Shown in pieces: positions 37,542 to 47,079 of a DNA stretch of 50,293 nucleotides (positions are counted from its first letter, which is position 1; every line of letters begins with the position of its first letter). Origin of the DNA: Polaromonas sp. (GTDB lineage: Bacteria; Pseudomonadota; Gammaproteobacteria; Burkholderiales; Burkholderiaceae_C); assembly GCA_021737975.1 (NCBI GenBank), contig JAIPCZ010000016.1:1-50293 (forward strand), written 5' to 3'. The notes under the pieces are model-generated. The model was not told where the DNA came from. It did not search any database and saw nothing but the letters and a program-made list of their open reading frames with translations. Both the position numbers and the translations under genes were made by a program.

Positions 37542-39359
37542 ATGAAATTTGAAGAACTAAATCTGGCTCCGGCCATCATCAAGGCCGTGCTCGAGCAAGG
37601 CTACGAAACTCCCACGCCGATTCAGGCACAGGCCATTCCGGTCGTCCTCGAGGGCCATGACCTGCTGGGTGGCGCGCAGACCGGGACCGGCAAAACGGCC
37701 GCCTTTGTGCTGCCCATGCTTAACAAGCTGAGCGCCGAGGAAGCCCCGCGCAGCAAATTCGGCGGCGTGGCCGTGCGGGCCCTGGTGCTCACGCCCACCC
37801 GCGAGCTGGCAGCCCAGGTCGAAGAGTCGGTGCAAACCTACGGCAAATACCTGGAACTGACCTCGGTCGCCATTTTTGGCGGTGTCGGCATGAACCCGCA
37901 GATCAGCCGCCTGAAAAAAGGCGTGGACATTCTGGTGGCCACCCCCGGACGCCTGCTCGACCTGATGCAGCAAGGCATGGTCGACCTCAGCCAGGTGCAG
38001 ATGCTGGTCCTTGACGAAGCCGACCGCATGCTTGACATGGGTTTTATCCATGACGTCAAAAAAGTGCTCGCTGCGGTGCCAAAAGCCAAGCAAAGCCTGC
38101 TGTTCTCGGCCACGTTCAGCGACGAGATCCGCGAGCTGGCAGCCACCTTGTTGAAGAATCCGCAAAGCGTGCAGGTCACGCCGCGCAACACCACCGTGCA
38201 GCGCATCACACAGCTGATTCACCCGGTCGGTCGCGGCAAGAAAAAAGCGCTGCTGGCCCACATCATCCAGGAAAAAAACTGGAGCCAGGTGCTGGTCTTC
38301 ACACGCACCAAATTCGGCGCCAACAACGTCGCCGAGTTTCTTGAGAAGAACGGCATCACGGCCATGGCCCTGCACGGCAACAAGAGCCAGTCGGCCCGCA
38401 CCCAGGCGCTGGCCGGCTTCAAGAGCGGCGAGATGCGCGCGCTGGTGGCCACCGACATTGCCGCCCGCGGCATCGACATCGACGACCTGCCGCATGTGGT
38501 CAATTACGACATTCCCAATGTGACCGAAGACTACGTGCACCGCATTGGCCGCACCGGGCGCGCTGGCGCCGACGGCACGGCGGTAAACCTGGTGAGCCTG
38601 GACGAGGAAGGCTTCATGCAGGCCATCGAGCGCTACACCAAGCAGGACATTCCGGTGCAGATCATCGCCGAGTTCATGCCCGAGCCCGGTGAGCAGGCCG
38701 AGCCCATCGCCATGGGACGCCAGACCATCTGGGGTGGCGCCGGCAAGCCGCCGAGCCGCGACGTGATGATGGCCGCCGCCAAAGCGGCCCGCACTGAAAT
38801 GCTGACGCGGGTGCGCGAGAGCAGGGGCCCGGGCGCGGCACGCGGCGGCAACAGCGGCAGAGGCCCGGCCCCCGGCGGTCGCGGTGGCACCCGCGGCGGC
38901 CGCCGCAACGGCGCTGGCGCCGGATTTGGCGGCGAAGGCCGCAAATCCAATGACGACAACTATGGCAACACGGGCGGCAGCCGTGAAGCCGAGCCACGCA
39001 GCCACCTGAGCGCGGCCGAGCAGGCGGTGCGCGGGCCGGGTCAGCGCCAGGCGCGCGGCTACGGCGGCGGCAATGGCGGCGGATACGGTGGCCCGGTCGA
39101 TGCCGGTGCCGGCGCGTCGCGTTCAGGCCCGGGCGGTCAGCCCGACCCCATGCGCACCAGCGTCGACATGATGACCGACCGCGGGCCGCGTCGCGGCGGT
39201 TTTGGCGGCGGCAACCGCAACTCCGGTGGCGGTGGCGGTGGCGGTGGTGGTTATGGCGGTGGCGCGGGTGGCGGTGGCCGCCCCGGTGGTGGTGCCGGCC
39301 GTCCGGGCGGCAACCGCCCGCGCAATGCCAGTGGCACCCGCGGCCAGTCAGGCCGCTGA
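37542..39359 (+). CDS. rhlE: DEAD-box RNA helicase RhlE with Gly/Arg-rich tail
   Basis: This 605-residue RNA helicase takes part in ribosome assembly and mRNA turnover, often at low temperature. The Q motif is [14 protein letters not shown] with ETPTPIQAQ, motif I is [11 protein letters not shown], motif [15 protein letters not shown], motif III SAT, and motif [12 protein letters not shown]. The core ends near residue 380. The tail (about 420-605) is an RGG-like, strongly glycine-rich disordered region with runs of GGGG. This tail is unusually long compared with E. coli RhlE and would bind RNA non-specifically or promote condensates. The stop is four bases from the convergent cupin gene. Confidence 0.92.
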   Translation: MKFEELNLAPAIIKAVLEQGYETPTPIQAQAIPVVLEGHDLLGGAQTGTGKTAAFVLPMLNKLSAEEAPRSKFGGVAVRALVLTPTRELAAQVEESVQTYGKYLELTSVAIFGGVGMNPQISRLKKGVDILVATPGRLLDLMQQGMVDLSQVQMLVLDEADRMLDMGFIHDVKKVLAAVPKAKQSLLFSATFSDEIRELAATLLKNPQSVQVTPRNTTVQRITQLIHPVGRGKKKALLAHIIQEKNWSQVLVFTRTKFGANNVAEFLEKNGITAMALHGNKSQSARTQALAGFKSGEMRALVATDIAARGIDIDDLPHVVNYDIPNVTEDYVHRIGRTGRAGADGTAVNLVSLDEEGFMQAIERYTKQDIPVQIIAEFMPEPGEQAEPIAMGRQTIWGGAGKPPSRDVMMAAAKAARTEMLTRVRESRGPGAARGGNSGRGPAPGGRGGTRGGRRNGAGAGFGGEGRKSNDDNYGNTGGSREAEPRSHLSAAEQAVRGPGQRQARGYGGGNGGGYGGPVDAGAGASRSGPGGQPDPMRTSVDMMTDRGPRRGGFGGGNRNSGGGGGGGGGYGGGAGGGGRPGGGAGRPGGNRPRNASGTRGQSGR

Positions 39360-39363
39360 ACTC

Positions 39364-39747
39364 CTAGCCGCGCACAAACAGGGTTTGCAGGGGCTCCGGC
39401 CCCACCTGGCGGCTCCAGTGGCCGTGGCGCGTGGCATCAAACGTCTGGCCCGCCGGCAGCAGGTCGGCCGAGTAGAAATGCTCACCCGGCCTGAAGACGC
39501 GTGAGCTGCCGTCCTGCAAACCAATTTCCATCTCGCCGCCCAAAATGAAAACCCATTGCGGGTCGGTGGTGCAATGGAATGTGCTGCGAAAACCCACCGG
39601 GCTATAACGCAGCTGGTAGCCCCCCGACGGCATCAGCGCCGACAGCGCCGCCTGCGGCGAACCCTGGTCAAGCGGCAGCGTTTCTTCCCTGAAGCGCGCA
39701 AATCCGTCGGTGTCGGTGAATAAAATGATTTTTGTGAATTGCGGCAT
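39364..39747 (-). CDS. Cupin-domain protein
   Basis: This 127-residue protein has a single cupin fold: strand FHCTTDPQWVFILGGEMEIG is the first cupin motif, with GGEME, and FRPGEHFYSADLLPAGQTFD is the second. Several His and Glu residues may bind a metal, but the classical H-x-H pair is not complete. It could be a small enzyme or a sensory domain. The gene is convergent with rhlE and lies upstream of nothing obviously related, so no function is assigned. Confidence 0.72.
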   Translation of the reverse strand: MPQFTKIILFTDTDGFARFREETLPLDQGSPQAALSALMPSGGYQLRYSPVGFRSTFHCTTDPQWVFILGGEMEIGLQDGSSRVFRPGEHFYSADLLPAGQTFDATRHGHWSRQVGPEPLQTLFVRG

Positions 39748-39801
39748 GACGACTCGAGTTCAAACAGGCTGGAATTATGCGGGATCGCTCAACCGGCATT
39801 G

Positions 39802-40305
39802 TCAATGCCCTGAGACTTCTTCCGAAGGCCCATCGGGCGAGCCCTGAGATTCATCAGCACGCGCTGACAGGCGCAACATCGCCTCGTCAAGCATGCCGTG
39901 CAGCGCAGAAACCATGTCTGCCCCCAGCCTGGCGTTCAAGACCTGCTGCGCCACCCGCCAATGTTGTTGCGCCTCTGTCCGCTTGTCACACCCGGATGGT
40001 GTGGCCGCAATCAGTTTACTGCGCGCATCCGCACCCGGACCCATCACCAGCCAGCCGGCAGTCATCAGGGGCTGCAGATTGCGCGACAAGGTGGAGGCGC
40101 TGATCTTCATGGCGGTCGCCAGGTCGACAGCGCGCAACGGGCCCAGTTTGACCACGTGTGACAGCAGCGAATACTGGGTCCCCTTCAGCCCGGATTTGCC
40201 GACCTCGTCGTCATAGTGCCTCGACACCTGACGCATCAGTTGGCGCAGCTTGAGGTTGGTGCAGCCAAGAGGCACGGGCCTCGACACAGTTTGAAGTTCT
40301 GACAT
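39802..40305 (-). CDS. MarR-family transcriptional regulator
   Basis: This 167-residue protein has the MarR winged helix: LKGTQYSLLSHVVKLGPLRA, then VDLATAMKISASTLSRNL as the recognition helix, and LQPLMTAGWLVMGPG as the wing. The start ATG at 40305 gives MSELQTVSRP. The longer open frame upstream belongs to the divergent thioesterase region. MarR regulators are usually repressors released by small aromatic or reactive ligands. The palindromes at 40313-40338 are its probable operator, controlling itself and the thioesterase-gloA pair. Confidence 0.88.
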   Translation of the reverse strand: MSELQTVSRPVPLGCTNLKLRQLMRQVSRHYDDEVGKSGLKGTQYSLLSHVVKLGPLRAVDLATAMKISASTLSRNLQPLMTAGWLVMGPGADARSKLIAATPSGCDKRTEAQQHWRVAQQVLNARLGADMVSALHGMLDEAMLRLSARADESQGSPDGPSEEVSGH

Positions 40306-40312
40306 CGTTAAA

Positions 40313-40338
40313 TTGTATCTACAATGATTGTATATACA
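40313..40338. promoter_or_regulatory. Twin palindromes, probable MarR operator
   Basis: TTGTATCTACAA (40313-40324) has perfect 5-bp arms, and TGTATATACA (40329-40338) is a perfect 10-bp palindrome. They lie directly upstream of the MarR start and 43 bp before the thioesterase start, in a 75-bp divergent gap. Spacing between centres is about 15 bp, so two dimers could bind on overlapping faces. Confidence 0.7.
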
Positions 40339-40380
40339 TGTATTTTGACGAAGCTTTGCGCCGGAAAAGGACAACACAGC

Positions 40381-40938
40381 ATGAAAACCGATCACCTGCA
40401 AACCTGGCTCGCACAAGAGGCGGAAGTTCTCAGGCGCACCGAACAAGGCGCTGGCCCCGGTGTCGCCACGCCGCAACAACTTGCCGGTCTGGACGGGCTT
40501 GAGATGATGCAGGCCATGCTGAACGGCGACATTCCCTGTGCGTCGATTGCCAAAACGCTGGATTTTTTCCTTATCGAAGTCAGCCAGGGGCGCGCCGTGT
40601 TCCAGGGTACACCCGGCCCGGCCCACCTCAACCCTATGGGCACCGTGCACGGCGGCTGGTACGCCACATTGCTGGACTCAGCGCTGGGTTGCGCCGTCCA
40701 CACGATGATGCCCGTGGGTCGCGCTTACACCACGGCGGAGCTCAGTGTAAACCTGGTGCGCAGCATTGGTCAAAGGGTACAACGTGTGCGCGCCGAGGGC
40801 ATCGTGGTTCATTGCGGCCGGCAGTTGGCCACCGCCGAAGCACGCCTGGTCGGCCCCGACGGAACCCTTTTTGCCCATGCCACCACCACCTGTCTGGTTT
40901 TTGAGCTTAAATCAGGCTTGAACAAGACACCAACTTAA
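40381..40938 (+). CDS. PaaI-type hotdog thioesterase
   Basis: This 185-residue protein is a hotdog-fold acyl-CoA thioesterase of the PaaI/YbdB type. The signature is LNPMGTVHGGWYATLLDSALGCAVH, which contains the HGG motif and catalytic acid. The second half has YTTAELSVNLVRSI and VRAEGIVVHCGRQLATAEARL. It would release CoA from an aromatic or medium-chain acyl group. The ATG at 40381 was chosen; the frame upstream overlaps the operator. It lies 9 bp before gloA and is probably co-transcribed under the divergent MarR regulator. Confidence 0.87.
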   Translation: MKTDHLQTWLAQEAEVLRRTEQGAGPGVATPQQLAGLDGLEMMQAMLNGDIPCASIAKTLDFFLIEVSQGRAVFQGTPGPAHLNPMGTVHGGWYATLLDSALGCAVHTMMPVGRAYTTAELSVNLVRSIGQRVQRVRAEGIVVHCGRQLATAEARLVGPDGTLFAHATTTCLVFELKSGLNKTPT

Positions 40939-40947
40939 AGGCCCATC

Positions 40948-41340
40948 ATGCGACTGTTACACACCATGCTGCGCGTTGGCAACCTGCAGCGCTCGATTGA
41001 TTTCTACACCCAGGTCCTGGGCATGACGCTGCTGCGCACCTCCGAGAACCCCGAGTACAAATACACGCTGGCCTTTGTCGGTTACGGCAGCAACCCCGAG
41101 CACGCCGAACTTGAACTCACCTACAACTGGGGTGTGGACCACTATGAGTTGGGCACGGCTTACGGCCACATTGCACTGGCGGTGCCAGACGCCCACGCGG
41201 CCTGCGCAAAAATCAAGGCCGCCGGCGGCAACGTGACGCGGGAGGCCGGCCCGGTCAAGGGCGGCAGCACCGTGATCGCCTTTGTCACCGACCCGGACGG
41301 CTACAAGATCGAATTGATACAGCGGCCGGAATCTGCGTGA
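40948..41340 (+). CDS. gloA: Lactoylglutathione lyase (glyoxalase I)
   Basis: This 130-residue metalloenzyme converts the glutathione hemithioacetal of methylglyoxal to lactoylglutathione. The four metal ligands of the E. coli nickel enzyme are at the same positions: H5, E56, H74 and E122. Other family segments are [27 protein letters not shown] and [11 protein letters not shown]. The gene follows the thioesterase by nine bases, so the MarR regulator may also respond to electrophile stress. A REP-like pair follows the stop. Confidence 0.95.
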   Translation: MRLLHTMLRVGNLQRSIDFYTQVLGMTLLRTSENPEYKYTLAFVGYGSNPEHAELELTYNWGVDHYELGTAYGHIALAVPDAHAACAKIKAAGGNVTREAGPVKGGSTVIAFVTDPDGYKIELIQRPESA

Positions 41341-41384
41341 ACAGGCTTGCCGTTGCGCACCCCGGCGGAGGGTAGCCCTTCGTT

Positions 41385-41445
41385 GGAGCGGCGCCCCGCC
41401 GCGAAGGCTGTTCAATGGATTCATTCGCGACGAGGGCGCCGCGCG
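41385..41445. repeat. Degenerate REP-like pair
   Basis: GGAGCGGCGCCCCGCCGCGAA (41385-41405, with one base pair of the usual CCCTCGCC lost) and TTCGCGACGAGGGCGCCGCG (41424-41443) are two type 1 halves in inverted order about 20 bp apart. The outer CTCCCACA is lost on the right. They lie in the convergent gap between gloA and eda. Confidence 0.65.
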
Positions 41446-41480
41446 TAAAAATACCGGTGGCTGTCGGGCGCACGAGACAA

Positions 41481-42131
41481 TCAGTGCGCCAGGTTCCGCA
41501 GATGGGCCGTTTCAGCCGCCAGACGGGTCACGCGGCCCCAGTCGCCCTGCTCGGCAGTGCTGGCGGGCACCAGCCAGGAGCCGCCCACACACACCACGTT
41601 TTTCAGGGCCAGAAAGTCAGGGGCATTTTGCAGGGTCACGCCGCCCGTGGGGCAAAACCTGACGTCAAAAAACGGGCCGCCCCAGGCCTTGAGCATGGCC
41701 ACGCCACCGGCCTGCACGGCGGGGAAAAACTTGAGCTCAGTGAAGCCGTCCTCACAGGCGGCCATGATCTCGCTGCCGGTCGCCACGCCAGGCAAGAGCG
41801 CCAGGCCCATGTCGCGGCAGGCCTGGCCCACGGTGCTGGTGTAACCGGGGCTGACCGCAAAACGCGCCCCGGCGTTGGCCGCCGCCTGGGCATCGGCGCG
41901 GCTGCGCACAGTGCCTGCGCCCACCACGGCCTCGGGAAGCTCGCGGGCAATGGCCTCGATGCAGGCCAGCGCCTGCGGCGTGCGCAGCGTGACTTCAAGC
42001 ATACGAATGCCACCGGCCAGCAAGGCGCGGGCCATCGGCACCGCGTGCGCCACGTCGTTGAGCACGATCACCGGGATCACCGGGGCATCCTGCATGACCT
42101 GCAAGGCGGTCAGGGGGGTTTGAGTTGTCAT
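41481..42131 (-). CDS. eda: KDPG aldolase (2-dehydro-3-deoxy-6-phosphogluconate aldolase)
   Basis: This 216-residue enzyme cleaves KDPG to pyruvate and glyceraldehyde 3-phosphate, the last step of the Entner-Doudoroff pathway. The active-site Glu is in [10 protein letters not shown], the phosphate site includes [13 protein letters not shown], and the Schiff-base Lys is in [18 protein letters not shown] and [15 protein letters not shown] are also typical. The ATG at 42131 ([11 protein letters not shown]) was preferred over 42143. It follows edd on the same strand after 59 bp, which contain TGTCATTGCGAAGCG, a piece of the dispersed repeat family. Confidence 0.95.
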   Translation of the reverse strand: MTTQTPLTALQVMQDAPVIPVIVLNDVAHAVPMARALLAGGIRMLEVTLRTPQALACIEAIARELPEAVVGAGTVRSRADAQAAANAGARFAVSPGYTSTVGQACRDMGLALLPGVATGSEIMAACEDGFTELKFFPAVQAGGVAMLKAWGGPFFDVRFCPTGGVTLQNAPDFLALKNVVCVGGSWLVPASTAEQGDWGRVTRLAAETAHLRNLAH

Positions 42132-42190
42132 GTGAGCTTTCAAGAAATTAGTCGACTGTCATTGCGAAGCGCGGCACACCATGCATCAGC

Positions 42191-44008
<1,818 letters not shown>

Positions 44009-44022
44009 GGTTTTTACAAAAG

Positions 44023-44101
44023 TTGGTAACTAAATTACAGACCCGATGTTACCTGCTAAATGGCTGCGGGCAAGTCGTCCGGGTTACCAACAGGTTACCA
44101 A
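44023..44101. promoter_or_regulatory. GTTACC-repeat operator cluster upstream of edd
   Basis: TTGGTAAC (44023-44030), GTTACC (44048-44053), GGTTACCAA (44082-44090) and GGTTACCAA (44093-44101) lie in the 279-bp gap upstream of edd. The last two are exact direct repeats 11 bp apart, one helical turn. The E. coli gluconate repressor GntR binds ATGTTACC-type half-sites upstream of edd, so the resemblance is strong. The rest of the gap, 44102-44287, shows nothing clear. Confidence 0.7.
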
Positions 44102-44287
44102 AGGGCGCATCACACTGCTTTGCCCATCAGCCGGGCCATGCGCTTTGCTGCGTGTCCCCCGTCCGCTGCGCGGCCTCCGCCTTGACCTGCGCAAAGCGCA
44201 TGGCCCGACTGATTCCATGCGGTTCACTCAGTTTGAATCGCACCCCCGCCACGGGCTGTGCATTCGGGATCTACCTATACTGCTTCC

Positions 44288-44938
44288 ATGACCCATATCG
44301 CAGACCTCCGCAAAAGCTACGAACGCGCCGAACTCAATGAGGACGCCTCGCACGCCGACCCCCTGCAGCAGTTTGAACAATGGCTCAAGGAAGCCATCTC
44401 GGCGGAAGTGCCCGAGCCCAACGCCATGACGGTGGCCACCGTGGCCAGCAACCTGCGCCCAAGCACCCGCGTGGTGCTCATCAAGGGCTATGACACGCGC
44501 GGCATTGTCTGGTACACCAACTATGAAAGCCGCAAGGGTCAGGAACTGGCCGGCAACCCTTTTGCCGCCCTGCAGTTCCATTGGGTCGAGCTCGAGCGCG
44601 TGGTGCGCATCGAGGGCGTGGTGGAAAAAGTCAGCGACGAGGAAAGCGACACCTACTTTCACAGTCGCCCGCTGGACTCGCGCATCGGCGCCTGGGCCAG
44701 CCCGCAAAGCCAGGTGATCTCGGGTCGCGGTGTGTTGATCGCCAATGCGGCCCGCTACGGTGCCCAATTTTTACTGAATCCGCCGCGCCCGCCGCACTGG
44801 GGCGGCTACCGGCTCAAGCCCGACAACTGGCAGTTCTGGCAGGGGCGCAAAAGTCGGCTGCATGACCGGCTGCAATACCGCCTCGACCCCGCCAGCGCGT
44901 CCGCGCAGCGCTGGATCAGGGAACGGCTGGCGCCCTGA
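44288..44938 (+). CDS. pdxH: Pyridoxamine 5'-phosphate oxidase
   Basis: This 216-residue FMN enzyme oxidises pyridoxine or pyridoxamine 5'-phosphate to pyridoxal 5'-phosphate. FMN-binding segments are [19 protein letters not shown], and [18 protein letters not shown] is typical. The C-terminal domain includes [19 protein letters not shown] and the final WIRERLAP. The ATG at 44288 gives [16 protein letters not shown] and the usual length. It stands alone between edd (divergent) and the cytochrome gene. Confidence 0.96.
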   Translation: MTHIADLRKSYERAELNEDASHADPLQQFEQWLKEAISAEVPEPNAMTVATVASNLRPSTRVVLIKGYDTRGIVWYTNYESRKGQELAGNPFAALQFHWVELERVVRIEGVVEKVSDEESDTYFHSRPLDSRIGAWASPQSQVISGRGVLIANAARYGAQFLLNPPRPPHWGGYRLKPDNWQFWQGRKSRLHDRLQYRLDPASASAQRWIRERLAP

Positions 44939-45051
44939 AAACTATATTTGTCTTATTCTTAATCTGGCTTAATTCCGCGCGCGCTTTTGACGATCTTTAC
45001 AAAACAGAAACAATAGAATTTCCTGAGATTATTTGATAACCAGGAGAAATC

Positions 45052-46563
45052 ATGCAAGGAAGCGTTCGATTCGGAGTTCAGCTCTTATGGGCATTGGTGT
45101 CCGCCATGCTGCTGCTGGCCAGCCCGGCCTTTGCCGCCGATCCGGTGGCCAAAAAAGTGTCGGCTGACCGTGTCAGCAAAAAGTCGCCCGCCGACGCGGC
45201 CATCGGCAAAAAGTGTCTGAGCTGCCACAACAAAGAAGATGATCCGGGCATTTACGGCGAATGGAAACGCAGCACCCATGCGGCCAAAAAGGTGGATTGT
45301 TACGACTGCCACAAAGCCAGGGAAGGCGACAAGGCAGCGTTCAAACACGAAGGCGCCTTTATCCAGGTGGTGGTGACGCCAAAAACCTGTGCCAACTGCC
45401 ATGAGGCCGAAGTGGCGCAACAGCAGCGCTCGCACCACGCCAAGGCCGGCAATATACTGGCTTCCATTGACAACCTGCTGGGTGAAGTGATCGGCGGGCC
45501 GGCTGCGGTGACCGTGGGTTGCGTGCAGTGCCACGGCAGCACCGTCGAGGTTGATGCCAACGGCCGGCCCACACCGCAAACCTGGCCCAACACCGGCATT
45601 GGCCGGATCAACACCGACGGCTCCTTGGGTTCCTGCTCGTCCTGCCACGCGCGCCACAATTTCTCGGCAGCGCAGGCACGCACCCCCGACACCTGCGGCA
45701 AGTGCCATTTGGGCCCGGATCATCCGCAGCTTGAGATTTACAACGAATCCAAGCACGGCATTCTCTACCGCGCCAACATCAAGGAAATGAACCTGAAGTC
45801 CAAGAAGTGGGTGGTCGGTGACGACTACACCGCCGCGCCAACCTGCGCCACCTGCCACATGAGCGCCACGCGTGAGCAAAAGTCGACACACGACGTTGGC
45901 GAGCGGATTTCCTGGACCCTGCGGCCCGCCATTTCGACCAAGCTCAACATGGTTCGCCTGGACAATGGCGACGAGTTTGACCAACCCGAGGGCAAGCCGC
46001 TGCCCCAGGTGGGTGACGTGGTCAAGGGTGCCAAAGTGACCCAGATTCTGACCTGGAAGCAACGCCGCGACAAAATGAAAAATGTTTGTATTACCTGCCA
46101 CAGCGCCAACACGGTGGCGGGTCATTACAAGCAATTTGACGACCTGGTGGACCTGTACAACGACAAGTACGCCAAGCCGATTGCAGCCGTCATGAAAGAA
46201 CTCGAAGACAAGGGCTACCTGACCCGTGAACCCATGGACGCCAAGATCAAGTGGACCTGGTTTGAAATTTGGCACCACGAAGGGCGCCGGGCGCGCCATG
46301 GTGCCGCCATGATGGGCCCTGACTACGCCTGGTGGCACGGCATCTATGAAGTGAGTCAACACACCTACTTCAAATGGATTCCGGAGCTCAAGGAAGTGGT
46401 TCGCAAGAAAGACGGCAACGAAGACTTTGCCAATGCGCTGCTGGACAAACATTTCAAACCCATCAGCGGACACGACTGGTTCTTCAACGGCATGGGCAAA
46501 GATGCCATTGAAAAGGTTCGCAAAGGCTACGAGGAGCGTTATGGCAAGGGCGCCATGAAATAA
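45052..46563 (+). CDS. Octaheme cytochrome c, hydroxylamine-oxidoreductase-like
   Basis: This 503-residue protein has a signal peptide (residues 1-28, ending SPAFA) and eight CxxCH motifs: C55, C83, C113, C157, C195, C215, C265 and C346. Such eight-haem spacing, with GPDHPQLEIYNESKHG after the sixth haem, is that of the HAO family. That segment contains D223-H224, at the place of the catalytic Asp-His pair. HAO in nitrifiers has a Tyr cross-linked to haem 4. Here Y425, Y432 and Y439 in DYAWWHGIYEVSQHTY are candidates, but I cannot decide without alignment. Members without that Tyr reduce nitrite. AGGAGA at 45042-45047 is a strong ribosome site. No c554, cM552, nrfH or amo genes are nearby, so it is probably a soluble periplasmic enzyme. 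Confidence 0.92.
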   Translation: MQGSVRFGVQLLWALVSAMLLLASPAFAADPVAKKVSADRVSKKSPADAAIGKKCLSCHNKEDDPGIYGEWKRSTHAAKKVDCYDCHKAREGDKAAFKHEGAFIQVVVTPKTCANCHEAEVAQQQRSHHAKAGNILASIDNLLGEVIGGPAAVTVGCVQCHGSTVEVDANGRPTPQTWPNTGIGRINTDGSLGSCSSCHARHNFSAAQARTPDTCGKCHLGPDHPQLEIYNESKHGILYRANIKEMNLKSKKWVVGDDYTAAPTCATCHMSATREQKSTHDVGERISWTLRPAISTKLNMVRLDNGDEFDQPEGKPLPQVGDVVKGAKVTQILTWKQRRDKMKNVCITCHSANTVAGHYKQFDDLVDLYNDKYAKPIAAVMKELEDKGYLTREPMDAKIKWTWFEIWHHEGRRARHGAAMMGPDYAWWHGIYEVSQHTYFKWIPELKEVVRKKDGNEDFANALLDKHFKPISGHDWFFNGMGKDAIEKVRKGYEERYGKGAMK

Positions 46564-46585
46564 GCTGGCCAGCCACTCGCCCAGC

Positions 46586-46614
46586 ACGGCTCTCGACACT
46601 CAGGAGCCGTTTTT
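46586..46614 (+). terminator. Intrinsic terminator after the octaheme gene
   Basis: ACGGCTC (46586-46592) pairs with GAGCCGT (46604-46610), with an 11-base loop, then TTTT and GCTTTTT. It is 23 bp past the cytochrome stop and 25 bp before the TPR gene, so the TPR gene would be expressed at a lower level by read-through. Confidence 0.8.
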
Positions 46615-46638
46615 GCTTTTTGAACGGACACCACTGCA

Positions 46639-47076
46639 ATGAAAATGAAACACCCACACGTTGTCAGCCTGCTCTGCGCCGCCATGCTGGCCCTTGGCAG
46701 CGCGGCCTGGGCACAGGCGCCCGCAGCCAACCCGCTGTTGGCGCAGGGGGACGAACAATGGGCTGCCGGCAAGCTCGACCAGGCCCAAAAGACCTTCGAG
46801 CAAGCCGTGACGGCACAACCCAGGTCGGTGACAGCACGCATGAAACTGGGCGGCCTCCAGCTGTCGCGGCAGGAGTTCAGACTCGCCACGGAAACCTACA
46901 AAGAGGCCATCAGTCTGGATGCCAAAAATGTCAAAGCCTGGCTGGGTTTGGGGTTTTCCTACCTGCACGGGGAGCGCAATGACTTGTCACTGGCAGCCTT
47001 CAACGAGGCCATCCGGATTGACCCCGCCTACAAGGAAAAACTCAGCTCGGTCATGGCCAAACTGACCAAACCCTGA
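46639..47076 (+). CDS. Periplasmic TPR-repeat protein
   Basis: This 145-residue protein starts with a signal peptide (MKMKHPHVVSLLCAAMLALG then SAAWA-QAP) and has about three tetratricopeptide repeats: LLAQGDEQWAAGKLDQAQKTF, KLGGLQLSRQEFRLATETYK and GLGFSYLHGERNDLSLAAFN. It has no cysteines after the signal, so it binds no haem. TPR proteins act as scaffolds; next to the octaheme gene it may help assemble or dock the cytochrome. The two genes are 75 bp apart with a terminator between them. Confidence 0.85.
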   Translation: MKMKHPHVVSLLCAAMLALGSAAWAQAPAANPLLAQGDEQWAAGKLDQAQKTFEQAVTAQPRSVTARMKLGGLQLSRQEFRLATETYKEAISLDAKNVKAWLGLGFSYLHGERNDLSLAAFNEAIRIDPAYKEKLSSVMAKLTKP

Positions 47077-47079
47077 AAT

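Noticed and set aside
37557-39005. 482-codon minus-strand open frame opposite rhlE
   Set aside because: It is a shadow of the helicase gene without its own motifs or start context.
38840-39358. GGC/GGT-rich stretch considered as a tandem repeat or CRISPR-like array
   Set aside because: It is the coding sequence of the RhlE glycine-rich tail, without regular spacers or a fixed repeat unit.
44939-45051. Possible FNR/NNR-type site upstream of the octaheme gene
   Set aside because: TTGACGATC and ATTTGATAA are present, but no proper TTGAT-N4-ATCAA palindrome can be formed, so no oxygen- or NO-dependent site is claimed.
45085-46599. 504-codon minus-strand open frame opposite the octaheme gene
   Set aside because: The plus strand has a signal peptide and eight haem motifs. 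The minus frame is a composition shadow.
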